A stretch of DNA of 64,000 bases from Microcella alkaliphila. Its GTDB lineage: Bacteria > Actinomycetota > Actinomycetes > Actinomycetales > Microbacteriaceae. The position numbers and the translations under genes are program-made. This document shows, in pieces, positions 33,795 through 42,983 of the stretch (positions are counted from its first letter, which is position 1; every line of letters begins with the position of its first letter). The notes beneath the pieces were generated by a model. That model worked only from the letters and a program-made list of their open reading frames with translations. It did no database searches and was not told the DNA's origin. Location of the stretch: NCBI RefSeq assembly GCF_002355395.1, contig NZ_AP017315.1, positions 868,001 through 932,000 of the forward strand, read 5' to 3'.

Positions 33795-35636
33795 CTACCG
33801 CCCGGCCGCGTACCCCTGCGCCCCGCGCGAGTTTGCGGCCGCGTACAACCACCCGCGTTCCGGGTCAACGCCCACGGCGCTCAGTCGCCCGAGCGTCCAC
33901 GGCCCGACCACGTTCACGTCGTGGCCGCGCGCCCGCAGCTCGGCGATGACCTCCTCGCCCGCCCGCGACTCGATCGTCAGCGACCGCGGCTGCACGGTGC
34001 GCGGCGCGAACGAGGCGACCATCGCATCCGTGTGGAACATGGGAGCGTCGATCGCCTGCTGCGGCTCGAAGCCGCCGACGATGCGGCGCAGCAGGTAGAG
34101 CAGCTGCCACTGGTCCTGCTGGTCGCCGCCCGGCGTGCCGAGCGCCTCCACCACGCGGCCGTCCCGCGCGAGCAGGGTCGGCGACAGCGTCGACCGCGGC
34201 CGCACCCCCGGCGTCAGCGCCGACGGCGACGCCTCGTCGAGCCACGTCATCTGCAGGCGCGTGCCCAGGCAGAACCCCAGCGCCGGAATCGTCGGCGACG
34301 ACTGCAACCAGCCGCCCGACGGCGTCGCCGAGATCATGAACCCCGAGCGGTCGACCACGTCGAGGTGGCAGGTGTCACCGCGCTGCGCGCCCGTACGGCG
34401 GTCGATCGTCGGCTCGCCCGACGCTGCCAGCGCGCCCGCCGAGCCATCCGACGCGTCGCCGACAGCACGCACCGGCGGCATCCACGGCTCACGCCCGCCA
34501 GGCCGCCCCGGCCGCACCTCGGTCGCCGCCGTCTCGCCGATCAGCGCGGCCCGCTCGCGTGCGTAGTCGACGCTCAACAGCTCATCCAGCGGTACCGACA
34601 TGCCGCGCGCCTCGAGCCCCGCCGGGTCGGCGAACCACGCGTCGCGGTCGGCGAGCGCGAGCTTCAGCGCCTCGGTGATCGTGTGGATGCCCTCGGCCGT
34701 CCCCGGGTCCAGCCGCCGGTCGTCTCCATCAAGCGAAGCCACCGCATCCAGAATTGCGAGCGTCATGAGTAGCGCGGGCCCCTGCGTCCACGCGCCGGCC
34801 TTCACGACGTCGAACCCGCGGAACGCCAGCCGCGCGGGCACCTCCTCCGCCGGCGCAAACGCGGCGACGTCGGCCGCCGTCATGACACCGGCGTGGTCGC
34901 CACCGTCCGCGTGCCGCGCCGGCGTCGCCACGAACTCCTCGACCGCCTCGCCGACGACGCGGCTCCAGTGGTCAATCGCGGCCCGGATGCGCTCCTCACG
35001 CGACCCGGACTGCTCACCCGCTGCGATCATCCCGTTCACCAGCGCCGCGTAGGCGGCGTTCGTCACGCGCGATTGCGGCGCGGGCGCCGCCCCGTCGACG
35101 AGCCACTGCGCGGCCGACGTCGGCCAGTGCTCGCTGAACAGCGAGGTGACGCGCTCGATGACGCGGGTCACGTTCTCGTGCACGGGGTAGCCGTCCCGGG
35201 CGAGGTCGCGGGCGAAGGCGAGCACGTCGCGCAGCTCCCAGGTGCCGCGGGTGGCGAGCAGGTGCAGCCAGGCGACGACCGAGCCGGGCACGGCGGCGGC
35301 GAGCGGCCCCGCGCCCGGCACCTCGTCGAGACCCAGGCCCCGATAGTGCTCGATGGTCGCGGCGGCCGGCGCGGCACCCTGGCCGGCAAGCACGTAGGGC
35401 GCTTCGCCGGCGGGCGCGATCAGCGCCGTGAGGTCGCCGCCCGGCCCGTTCAGGTGCGGCTCGACAACGTGCAACACGAACGCGGCCGCGACGGCGGCGT
35501 CGGCCGCGTTGCCTCCGCGCTCGAGCACCGAGTTCGCGGCGGCCGTCGCCAGGTAGTGCGTGCTGGCGGCCATGCCGAAACTGCCGCGCAGTTCGGGGCG
35601 GGTGCGGTCGGGGGAGGGCGGCGTGAACGCATGCAT
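33795..35636 (-). CDS. Gamma-glutamyltransferase family protein (YwrD-like)
   Basis: This 613-residue protein belongs to the Ntn-hydrolase family that processes gamma-glutamyl compounds such as glutathione or, in related clades, cephalosporins. The precursor would self-cleave before the nucleophile Thr in GDTCHLDVVDRSGF. TPSGGWLQSSP, GTPGGDQQDQWQLLYL and the N-terminal HLNGPGGDL are typical of the YwrD-like clade. No signal peptide is seen, so it is probably cytoplasmic. The ATG at 35636 lies six bases after TACGGT (minus strand), a leaderless arrangement. The gene is divergent from ychF. Confidence 0.92.
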   Translation of the reverse strand: MHAFTPPSPDRTRPELRGSFGMAASTHYLATAAANSVLERGGNAADAAVAAAFVLHVVEPHLNGPGGDLTALIAPAGEAPYVLAGQGAAPAAATIEHYRGLGLDEVPGAGPLAAAVPGSVVAWLHLLATRGTWELRDVLAFARDLARDGYPVHENVTRVIERVTSLFSEHWPTSAAQWLVDGAAPAPQSRVTNAAYAALVNGMIAAGEQSGSREERIRAAIDHWSRVVGEAVEEFVATPARHADGGDHAGVMTAADVAAFAPAEEVPARLAFRGFDVVKAGAWTQGPALLMTLAILDAVASLDGDDRRLDPGTAEGIHTITEALKLALADRDAWFADPAGLEARGMSVPLDELLSVDYARERAALIGETAATEVRPGRPGGREPWMPPVRAVGDASDGSAGALAASGEPTIDRRTGAQRGDTCHLDVVDRSGFMISATPSGGWLQSSPTIPALGFCLGTRLQMTWLDEASPSALTPGVRPRSTLSPTLLARDGRVVEALGTPGGDQQDQWQLLYLLRRIVGGFEPQQAIDAPMFHTDAMVASFAPRTVQPRSLTIESRAGEEVIAELRARGHDVNVVGPWTLGRLSAVGVDPERGWLYAAANSRGAQGYAAGR

Positions 35637-35642
35637 CCCGCC

Positions 35643-35683
35643 ACCGTAACCCGCGCATCCGGGCACCCACCCGAAGGTAGGCT
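35643..35683. promoter_or_regulatory. Divergent ggt/ychF leaderless promoters
   Basis: TACGGT on the minus strand (35648-35643) is six bases from the ggt-like ATG, and TAGGCT on the plus strand (35678-35683) is eight bases from the ychF GTG. The whole regulatory space between the two genes is 55 bases. Confidence 0.5.
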
Positions 35684-35691
35684 TGCCCCCC

Positions 35692-36765
<1,074 letters not shown>

Positions 36766-36814
36766 CAGCGTGGTCTTGCGACTCGTTGTCGACGCCGCGC
36801 AATCGTTTGTCATG

Positions 36815-38212
36815 TCAGATGGCCGGCGCATTCTCGGCGATCCGCGAGCCAACGAGTTCGTGAACGACCGCGTCGAGCTCCCATAGCCATCCTGGATGCC
36901 CGCTTTCTGCCGAGAGCGTCTTGGCCGCCCACGGGTACCACTTCCACTGCGCTTTCTGCACAGGATCGGTCGGGATGAAACGCCCATAGTGCGCGGCGGC
37001 GTTCCGCCGCCCATACACTGCCCGAATGAAGGCATAAAGGTCGCCGCCGTCGGGCCATTGGCGCCCGGCGAGGCTGCCTGATCTGACAAGTTCGAACACG
37101 CGAGGAGCGGCTTGGCTTGTTGTGCCCCCCTCCGGCCACTGGGAGCCGTCGTCGAGGAACACTTTCGCGCCGTCAGGGATCTCGTTGATCGCTATCGTTT
37201 CGAGAACGGCCCAGAGCTTGAAGTATCTAGAGTCTTCCTGCTTCTCGCGTCGGGCTTCGAGATAGAGATTGACATACAACTCCACTTCGGGTGCCGCAGC
37301 GATTGCGCCGCCAACACGGAGGACCTCGCGAGAGCTTTCACCGCCCATGAATCCGCCGATGAGGTTCCCGGGGTCGCTTTTGCGGAGGTTTCGGAAGCGG
37401 ATGTGTTGTGGCGCACGGCGCTCGAGTGCGACCATGATTGGCCGGGGTGCCGCGTATCGCAGGTAAGCGAGGGCGAGCACGAGCTTGTCTGTCTCGGCCA
37501 TAGCGAGAGCATCGGCTTCGGTCTCGTCTTCTGCCCAGATCTGCGGGAACTCGAACACCGCGAAGTCGTTGCGGCGAAGTTGTTGATTCCATGCTTCGTC
37601 ATCGACGCGTCCTGGCCATATAAGACGCTCGAGGGAGGCATTTATGAGATCACGAAGGTCGCCGTCGTTGACCTCGAGCATCTGCGGGTGCACGACGCCG
37701 TGGGTGGTCGGGATCTGCTGGGTGATCAGTAACCCTTCGATGAAGACGGCCGCACGGAACTGAGAGCCCTGACCGGCCGTGCCGAGTGGTTGATTGAATC
37801 GTGCCTCTCTCCGCCTTTGCAGGTCCAGGTACAAGTCGACGACCTTGTCACTCGCCGTTTTCGGTGAGTTCAGTGCTGTCATCGACACGAACTCGGGATA
37901 GACGACTTCCTGCGCGAGCGGAGGTTGCTTTGACGAGGGATCAAACGGCGGCGGTGCGATCCCGGCCGCCGAGACGAAGACGACGCATTCGCGGTCGATC
38001 TCGAATCCGGAAGCGTGGTGCCAGCTTCCTGTGCCGTCGTCCCCGATCTCCATTGAGAATGACATCGCCATCATCAGCGGTTCGATGTCGTCACTCGATT
38101 CGATCTGCACACTGATGGTCGTATTCGACCACTCCGGCGCATCGTTGACGAAAACGGTGAACGGTTGCCCCATCTCGAGGACATAGGGCTCGATCCGAGC
38201 ATTAAAGGTCAC
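36815..38212 (-). CDS. Putative HEPN-like protein of a defence-type island
   Basis: This 465-residue protein has no recognised full-length homologue. The first 120 residues look beta-rich. A central helical part follows (about 130-310). The C-terminal 110 residues read like a HEPN domain: a helix DSRYFKLWAVLETIAI and, about 65 residues later, YGRRNAAAHYGRF. That contains R-x4-H, the catalytic motif of HEPN ribonucleases. ApeA and several abortive-infection proteins share this plan. The GTG start overlaps the TGA of a small upstream ORF. Base composition is visibly lower in GC than the neighbours. A defence or toxin role is inference from motif and context. Confidence 0.5.
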   Translation of the reverse strand: MTFNARIEPYVLEMGQPFTVFVNDAPEWSNTTISVQIESSDDIEPLMMAMSFSMEIGDDGTGSWHHASGFEIDRECVVFVSAAGIAPPPFDPSSKQPPLAQEVVYPEFVSMTALNSPKTASDKVVDLYLDLQRRREARFNQPLGTAGQGSQFRAAVFIEGLLITQQIPTTHGVVHPQMLEVNDGDLRDLINASLERLIWPGRVDDEAWNQQLRRNDFAVFEFPQIWAEDETEADALAMAETDKLVLALAYLRYAAPRPIMVALERRAPQHIRFRNLRKSDPGNLIGGFMGGESSREVLRVGGAIAAAPEVELYVNLYLEARREKQEDSRYFKLWAVLETIAINEIPDGAKVFLDDGSQWPEGGTTSQAAPRVFELVRSGSLAGRQWPDGGDLYAFIRAVYGRRNAAAHYGRFIPTDPVQKAQWKWYPWAAKTLSAESGHPGWLWELDAVVHELVGSRIAENAPAI

Positions 38213-38385
38213 TCTTGGACGTTACCAACATCGCACTGCTCCGGGATGCTGACAGTGTCACGGGCCACGGCATCCACCCGCATTAGCAGGCTCCGCATCG
38301 TGGTGATGCCTTTCAGCAACGTAACCCGGTCGAGTTCCGCTTCAACTTGTAGCGCGCGTTGGCACCTCGAAAAAGAACGACCCAT
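38209..38385 (-). CDS. Small ORF coupled to the HEPN-like gene
   Basis: This 58-residue frame starts at ATG 38385 and ends in a TGA that overlaps the GTG of the HEPN-like gene (GTGA). The product is mostly helical, with VEAELDRVTLLKGITTMR and a second helix RSLLMRVDAVARDTV. It has no recognised domain. Overlapping stop and start codons suggest translational coupling. It could be an antitoxin or regulator of the downstream gene. The frame is short and stays open further upstream, so it could also be chance. Confidence 0.35.
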   Translation of the reverse strand: MGRSFSRCQRALQVEAELDRVTLLKGITTMRSLLMRVDAVARDTVSIPEQCDVGNVQE

Positions 38386-38478
38386 CCCGGGTTGAGTCGG
38401 TGGTTGCCAGTAGCGTGACAGCAGCGCGCTTGCGCGACCGCTGTGCCGGAGCGGCTTCCTCCAACAGTTGGGTGATCC

Positions 38479-39432
38479 GTGTCTACTACTCCGGGAATTG
38501 AGCTCTACCGATCCGCGACGGGCCAAGTCGAGCTCGCTGTCAGAGCCGACGGCCGAAACGTTTGGCTGACCAGGGCGCAACTGGCCACGCTATTTGGTCG
38601 AGACGTGAAGACGATCGGCAAGCACGTGGCTAATGCCCAAAACGAAGAACTCGATGGCATGTCAACTGTCGCAAAATTTGCGACAGTTCAGTCCGAAGGC
38701 GGTCGTGAGGTAACTCGCCAGGTCGAGCACTACAACCTCGACATGGTTCTCTCCGTCGGCTACCGGGTGAAGTCACCGGAAGGCATTCACTTCCGGCGCT
38801 GGGCGACCACCGTTCTCCACCAGTACGTCCTTGATGGCGTGGCGTTCGACGCGCGACGCCTCGAACAGCTCGGCTCAATCGTCCGGGTGCTCTCGCGCTC
38901 AACGGATGAGTTGGTTGCCGGCGTCGCTGAGGTCGTCGACCGCTACCTGCCGAGCCTCCGCTCTCTCCGCGCCTACGACGAGGGTGACATCCCCACCTCT
39001 GGAGGCTCAGCACCAACGTGGCAACTGACCTACGACGAAACTCGCGCGCTCATCGACCAGGTCGGTGAAGAGTTTCCGGCCGACACCCTATTCGGCGGTG
39101 AGCGCGGTGACGCGCTTCGCAGCGTCATCGCGACCTTGTACCAAGGGTTCGGCGGCGTTGAGCTCTATCCGAGCGTCGAACTCAAAGCCGCCAACCTTCT
39201 GTACCTCGTTGTAAAGGATCACCCGCTCACCGACGGCAACAAACGCAGTGCGGCAGCTCTGTTCGTCCACTTCCTGCAACGCAACGGGATGCTGATCGAC
39301 GCCAACGGCGAATCGCGCGTCTCGAACAACGCGCTCGCGGCGATCACCCTCATGGTCGCAATGAGCGACCCGAAGGAGAAAGAGCTGATGATCGCCCTGA
39401 TCGCCAGCATGCTCTCCAGCGAAGGCGAATAG
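38479..39432 (+). CDS. RhuM-Doc (Fic/DOC) fusion protein
   Basis: This 317-residue protein fuses two domains. Residues 1-125 match the Virulence_RhuM family: VWLTRAQLATLFGRDVKTIGKHV, a DNA-binding-like helix pair, then YNLDMVLSVGYRVKSPEG and FRRWATTVLHQYVLDGVAF. The C-terminal half is a Fic/DOC domain with the motif HPLTDGNKRSAAALF. The K-R ending is like Doc toxins, which phosphorylate EF-Tu, rather than AMPylating Fic proteins. The start is a GTG with no clear ribosome site. It is divergent from the HEPN-like gene and lies in the same lower-GC block, so it probably belongs to a mobile or defence-related unit. Its target is unknown. Confidence 0.85.
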   Translation: MSTTPGIELYRSATGQVELAVRADGRNVWLTRAQLATLFGRDVKTIGKHVANAQNEELDGMSTVAKFATVQSEGGREVTRQVEHYNLDMVLSVGYRVKSPEGIHFRRWATTVLHQYVLDGVAFDARRLEQLGSIVRVLSRSTDELVAGVAEVVDRYLPSLRSLRAYDEGDIPTSGGSAPTWQLTYDETRALIDQVGEEFPADTLFGGERGDALRSVIATLYQGFGGVELYPSVELKAANLLYLVVKDHPLTDGNKRSAAALFVHFLQRNGMLIDANGESRVSNNALAAITLMVAMSDPKEKELMIALIASMLSSEGE

Positions 39433-39437
39433 CCCCG

Positions 39438-40013
39438 CTACGCGCTGAGTTCCTCCCGCAGGCGCGGTTCGACCCGGTTCGCCGGCACCGCCCCCGACTT
39501 GTCGGCGTAGAACGCGCGGATGCGGTCCATGTCGGCCGGGATGTCGCCCGTTAGCTCGAACGTCGGCCCGAGCCCGATCGTCATCGTCGTGCGGTCCACG
39601 TAGCCGAGCGTCACCGGCAGCCCGGTCTCCCGCGCGATCCGGTAGAAGCCGGACTTCCAGTGCGAGTGACCCTTGCGCGTGCCGTCTGGCGTGACGACCA
39701 GGCCAAACACCTCGCCGGAGCGTATGCGGTCGACCACTTCCTGCACGACGCGACCGGGAGCATCCCGGTCGACGGGGATACCGCCCCAGCTGCGCATGAT
39801 GGGCCCGCGCCAGCCGCGGAACAGGCTCTTTTTGCCGAGCCATCGAATGTGCATGTCGAGTTTCCAGGCGATGCCGAGCATGAAGACGAAGTCCCAGTTC
39901 GACGTGTGCGGGGCGCCGATCAGTACGGTCGGGCGATCGGGCGCGGCCTCGGTGACGAGCTTCCAGCGGCTGAACGTCCAGAACAGGCGGGCGACGAGGC
40001 GGCGTACGAACAC
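39438..40013 (-). CDS. PlsC-like 1-acyl-sn-glycerol-3-phosphate acyltransferase
   Basis: This 191-residue protein has the glycerolipid acyltransferase motifs: GAPHTSNWDFVF (H-x4-D catalytic pair), LFRGWRGPIMRSWGGIPVDR, and TPDGTRKG (P-E/D-G-T-R substrate site). It is shorter than typical PlsC and belongs to the small acyltransferase group, so its acyl acceptor is uncertain. The GTG at 40013 follows a TAGGCT element (minus strand, 40025-40020) by six bases, indicating a leaderless mRNA. It is divergent from a VOC gene and is the first conserved gene after the island. Confidence 0.88.
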   Translation of the reverse strand: MFVRRLVARLFWTFSRWKLVTEAAPDRPTVLIGAPHTSNWDFVFMLGIAWKLDMHIRWLGKKSLFRGWRGPIMRSWGGIPVDRDAPGRVVQEVVDRIRSGEVFGLVVTPDGTRKGHSHWKSGFYRIARETGLPVTLGYVDRTTMTIGLGPTFELTGDIPADMDRIRAFYADKSGAVPANRVEPRLREELSA

Positions 40014-40019
40014 TCATCA

Positions 40020-40075
40020 AGCCTAAGTTGCCGTGTGGGGATGCCCTGTCGCCGAGCGCGCGACGGCGCTAGCGT
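40020..40075. promoter_or_regulatory. Divergent leaderless promoters for plsC-like and VOC genes
   Basis: TAGGCT on the minus strand (40025-40020) and TAGCGT on the plus strand (40070-40075) each end six bases before the start codon of their gene. Neither gene has a ribosome-binding sequence. Confidence 0.5.
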
Positions 40076-40081
40076 CGGGGA

Positions 40082-40465
40082 ATGATCACGGGCATCCACA
40101 CCATCGTGTACAGCGACGACCCTGAGGCGACGCGCGCCTACTTCCGCGACGTCATCGGGTGGGAATTCATCGAAACGTCGCCGGGCTGGCTGATCTTCGC
40201 CACCGGCCCCAGCGAGGGCGGGGTTCACCCGCGCACCTGGCCTGGCCAGGAGACTCCGTACGAGCAGCGCCACGAACTCTCCTTCTTCTGCGACGACCTG
40301 GATGCGACGCTCGCCGAGTTGCGGGCAAACGGCGCGGTGATCGACGAGGAGGTCTGGCAGCGCGAGTACGGGCGAGGCCTCAGCATCCCGGTTCCCGGCA
40401 TTGGCCGAGTGATGCTCTACGAGCCGAGCTACGAGCCTGCGTGGGAGGGGGCAGCAAGGCGGTGA
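40082..40465 (+). CDS. VOC family (glyoxalase-like) protein
   Basis: This 127-residue protein is a complete VOC domain: two beta-alpha-beta-beta-beta units beginning with GIHTIVYSDDPEATRAYFRD and HELSFFCDDLDATLAELRA. Potential metal ligands are the first His (H6), the His of RHELSFF and the Glu in VMLYEPSY. Members include lyases, dioxygenases and resistance proteins. The substrate is unknown. Its stop overlaps the GTG of the next gene (GTGA), so it heads an operon with the DUF5519 and GNAT genes. Confidence 0.9.
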   Translation: MITGIHTIVYSDDPEATRAYFRDVIGWEFIETSPGWLIFATGPSEGGVHPRTWPGQETPYEQRHELSFFCDDLDATLAELRANGAVIDEEVWQREYGRGLSIPVPGIGRVMLYEPSYEPAWEGAARR

Positions 40466-40938
40466 CACCGACGCCAGCGCGCCCGGGAACTCGCCCACGC
40501 GTCTCGACCGAGGGACCGCAGCGGCAGTTGGATCAGCACTCGCCGCCCGCCATCTGGGGCGAATTCGTCGCGGCGGTGTTCGCGCTACCCGGCGTCGTCG
40601 AGGGGCACAGCGCGGTCTCTCCCGCGTCGAGCCGTGCGGTGCATGTCGATGGGGTCGATGCCCCCAGTGAACCTGGCCGCTCGCTGGCGCCGATGGGGGA
40701 GAGGTTCGAGCCTGTGCACCTCCACGGCGTCGAGGACACGTCGTTGCATCTTGTGCTGCCGCCTATCCGAGGCGCTGAATTGGTTGAGCTCGGCTGGGCC
40801 GAACCGCATCAATATGAGGATCACGGCACGGAGTTCCTCCTTTACGGCCCACGAGATGCGACCGAGCTGCAGGTCATCGTCGACATTGTCCGCGAGTCGC
40901 TCCTTTGGAGCGTGAGTCATCTGGGCCGCGAGGCATGA
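40462..40938 (+). CDS. DUF5519 (luciferase family) protein
   Basis: This 158-residue protein matches the DUF5519 pattern: a GV-x-H segment (LPGVVEGHS), then a conserved His-rich core with VHLHGVEDTSLHLVLPP, ELGWAEPHQYE and LLYGPRDATELQVIVDIV. The repeated His residues and the GW-x2-PH pattern suggest a metal or cofactor site, but the family function is unknown. The GTG start overlaps the VOC stop, and its own stop overlaps the GNAT start. The first 25 residues are variable and Pro/Arg rich. Confidence 0.8.
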   Translation: MTPTPARPGTRPRVSTEGPQRQLDQHSPPAIWGEFVAAVFALPGVVEGHSAVSPASSRAVHVDGVDAPSEPGRSLAPMGERFEPVHLHGVEDTSLHLVLPPIRGAELVELGWAEPHQYEDHGTEFLLYGPRDATELQVIVDIVRESLLWSVSHLGREA

Positions 40939-41450
40939 GCGACATCCTTCGCGAGGCGACGGAGGCGGACGTGGAGGCCGTGACGCGACTCGTCCACGCC
41001 GCCTATGCAGAGCATTCAGATGTGGGGTTGAACTTCACCGCGACTGACCAGTCTGAGGCGGTGACTCGCTACCGCCTGTTTGCCGGGCAGTCGTGGGTGA
41101 TTGACCGTGGTGGTGAGGTCGTCGCGACGGCGACGGTCAGTCTCCCGCCGGGCGAGCACATCCAGCGATTGTCTGCCGTCGCGCGGACGCCGAAAACAGC
41201 ATGGCTCAACCAGCTCGCTGTACACCCGACGCATCGTGGTGCCGGTCTCGCGCGACGGCTTCTCGAGACCGCGATTGGGTTCGCGCACGACCGGGATGCG
41301 CGCGCGCTCGGTCTCGACACCGCGGCGCCCGCACTCGGCATCCGGGCGCTCTACGCACATTGGGGCTTTGTCGAGCGAGAGACCGTTCAGTGGCAAGGGA
41401 AGACTTACGACAGTGTGGTGATGTCTCGGACTGTGGTGGACGACAGGTAG
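40935..41450 (+). CDS. GNAT family N-acetyltransferase
   Basis: This 171-residue protein is a GNAT acetyltransferase. Motif A, which binds the acetyl-CoA pyrophosphate, is LAVHPTHRGAGLARRLLE. The N-terminal helix (EATEADVEAVTRLVHAAY) and the C-terminal GIRALYAHWGFVERE are typical. It transfers acetyl from acetyl-CoA to an amine whose identity is unknown. ATG 40935 overlaps the previous stop (ATGA), making it the third gene of the VOC-DUF5519-GNAT operon. A small-molecule detoxification role for the operon would be a guess. Confidence 0.9.
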   Translation: MSDILREATEADVEAVTRLVHAAYAEHSDVGLNFTATDQSEAVTRYRLFAGQSWVIDRGGEVVATATVSLPPGEHIQRLSAVARTPKTAWLNQLAVHPTHRGAGLARRLLETAIGFAHDRDARALGLDTAAPALGIRALYAHWGFVERETVQWQGKTYDSVVMSRTVVDDR

Positions 41451-41482
41451 AGCGCCATTCGCTCTCCTGCCAGACTGGCGCG

Positions 41483-41803
41483 GTGACGAACTCCTCGCAG
41501 AATCCGCAGACTCCGGGCAACCCGTACGCCAGCCAGCAGGGGCCCGGTGGCTACCCTCCGCGCACCAATGTCTTGGCGATCGTCGCGCTCATCACCGCGT
41601 TCATCGCGCCACCCGCCGGTTTGGTTCTGGGCATCATCGCGTACCGGCAGATCGACCGCACCGGCGAAGAAGGCAAGGGTCTCGCGCTGGCGGGCGCCAT
41701 CGTCGGCGGAGTGTTCACGGGCTTCATCCTGATGTTCTTCATCGCGTGGCTCGGAATGTTCCTCTCGTTCTTCGCCAGCTTCGCCACCTTGGGTGCCTTC
41801 TAG
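41483..41803 (+). CDS. DUF4190 small membrane protein
   Basis: This 106-residue protein has a Gln/Pro/Gly-rich N-terminal tail (about 25 residues) followed by two hydrophobic helices, with the family pattern NVLAIVALITAFIAPPAGLVLG and YRQIDRTGEEGKGLALAGAIVG. DUF4190 proteins are common actinobacterial membrane proteins of unknown role, often with the same kind of tail. The GTG at 41483 follows shortly after CAGACT, a poor -10 box. It is downstream of the GNAT gene but separated by 32 bases. Confidence 0.85.
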   Translation: MTNSSQNPQTPGNPYASQQGPGGYPPRTNVLAIVALITAFIAPPAGLVLGIIAYRQIDRTGEEGKGLALAGAIVGGVFTGFILMFFIAWLGMFLSFFASFATLGAF

Positions 41804-41905
41804 ACGCCCGACCCCGATGCGCACGGATGCACGTATGTGCTTCTGCAGGCACGTGCCGTCAGCGGCACGCACGCATGGCGCCATCGCTTTCCCCGCGCCT
41901 ACTGC

Positions 41906-41911
41906 TAGCGT
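41906..41911 (+). promoter_or_regulatory. Likely -10 element of the heliorhodopsin gene
   Basis: TAGCGT lies 32 bases before the proposed start at 41944. It would give a short leader that contains AAGGGAG at 41930-41936. It also lies downstream of the alternative ATG at 41875, which argues against that start. Confidence 0.45.
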
Positions 41912-41943
41912 TCGCGGCACCCACTGAACAAGGGAGTTTCCTC

Positions 41944-42765
41944 CTGGCCCGTGCATCCCGATCCGCGCCCGAACGCACCGTCGACCAGAAGATCGGCCGT
42001 CTGCGCATCTACAACGTCGTCGCCGGCAGCCTCCACCTCGTGCAGGCCATCGGCTTTGCCATCGTGCTGACGATGCTCAGCACGCAAGTCACGTTCGCCG
42101 TCACGGCCGACTACCTGGCTGGCCCTCCCGGGTTCCCGATTCCGCCCGAGCGCGTCGAACTGTTCGACGTGAACGTCGGCATCGGTGTCGTCGCCTTCCT
42201 CGCGCTGAGCGCCTTTTTCCACTTCCTCATCTCGTCGCCCGTGTTCTACGGCCGCTACAAGGCGGGCCTCCTGCAGAACCGCAACTACTTCCGCTGGGTC
42301 GAGTACTCGCTGAGCTCCTCGATCATGATCTGGCTCATCCTGCAGATCAACGGCGTGACCGACGTGGGCGCCCTCGCCGCTGTCTTCGCGGCCAACGCGG
42401 CGATGATCCTGTTCGGAGCGCTTCAGGAGAAGTACGAGCAGCCCGGCTCTGGCGGAATGCTGCCGTTCATCTTTGGCTCGATGGTCGGCCTGGTGCCGTG
42501 GATCATCGTCGTGGTCTACTTCGCTCGAGCCGGCAGTCAGAGCGACGCCGAGACTCCCGCCTTCGTCATCGGCATCGTGATCTCCCTGTTCCTCTTCTTC
42601 AACACCTTCGCCGTCAACCAGTGGCTTCAGTACAAGCAGGTCGGCAAGTGGAAGGACTACCTCGTCGGCGAGCGCGCCTACATCACGCTCAGCCTCGTCG
42701 CGAAGACGGCGCTCGCCTGGCAGGTGTTCTCGGGCGCGATCATCCCGGTGCTGACTGAGGGCTAG
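41944..42765 (+). CDS. Heliorhodopsin
   Basis: This protein of about 273 residues has seven membrane helices and the heliorhodopsin family sequence. Conserved stretches are YNVVAGSLHLVQAIGF in helix A, YFRWVEYSLSSSIMIWLI in helix C, GLVPWIIVVVYF in helix E, and TFAVNQWLQYKQVGKWKDY followed by LSLVAKTALAWQVF. The last has the retinal-binding Lys in helix G. Heliorhodopsins are inverted in the membrane, bind retinal, and do not obviously pump ions; a signalling role is proposed. No retinal or carotenoid synthesis gene is nearby. There is no ATG, GTG or TTG between 41878 and the first helix. The best start is a CTG at 41944 with AGGGAG seven bases upstream. ATG 41875 is the alternative. Confidence 0.9.
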   Translation: MARASRSAPERTVDQKIGRLRIYNVVAGSLHLVQAIGFAIVLTMLSTQVTFAVTADYLAGPPGFPIPPERVELFDVNVGIGVVAFLALSAFFHFLISSPVFYGRYKAGLLQNRNYFRWVEYSLSSSIMIWLILQINGVTDVGALAAVFAANAAMILFGALQEKYEQPGSGGMLPFIFGSMVGLVPWIIVVVYFARAGSQSDAETPAFVIGIVISLFLFFNTFAVNQWLQYKQVGKWKDYLVGERAYITLSLVAKTALAWQVFSGAIIPVLTEG

Positions 42766-42809
42766 CCCGACTCCTCGAGCTGCCCGCTCGCCGGCCATTT
42801 GGCGCAACA

Positions 42810-42848
42810 CCGCGCGTTCGTTCGGCCGGTCTTGCACCGAACGCGCGG
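42810..42848 (+). terminator. Inverted repeat after the heliorhodopsin gene
   Basis: CCGCGCGTTCG (42810-42820) and CGAACGCGCGG (42838-42848) are perfect 11-base arms around a 17-base loop, 45 bases past the heliorhodopsin stop. There is no T-run. A terminator is the simplest reading. The rest of the gap to 42971 shows nothing I can interpret. Confidence 0.4.
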
Positions 42849-42983
42849 GTTGAGCGGTGAGGCGGCACCCGGCCCGGCGCGCATTGCCCTGACCGCGCAG
42901 CCCTCGCGGCCGCGCGCGCCCGCCCGTCTCCGCCCCATCCCACCTCTCGTGTTCACCCCCACCCCGGGTCTACGCTCGCGCTC

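Noticed and set aside
42766..42970. Possible gene after the heliorhodopsin
   Set aside because: Frames here are short and compositionally odd; only an inverted repeat and a promoter for the next gene are supported.
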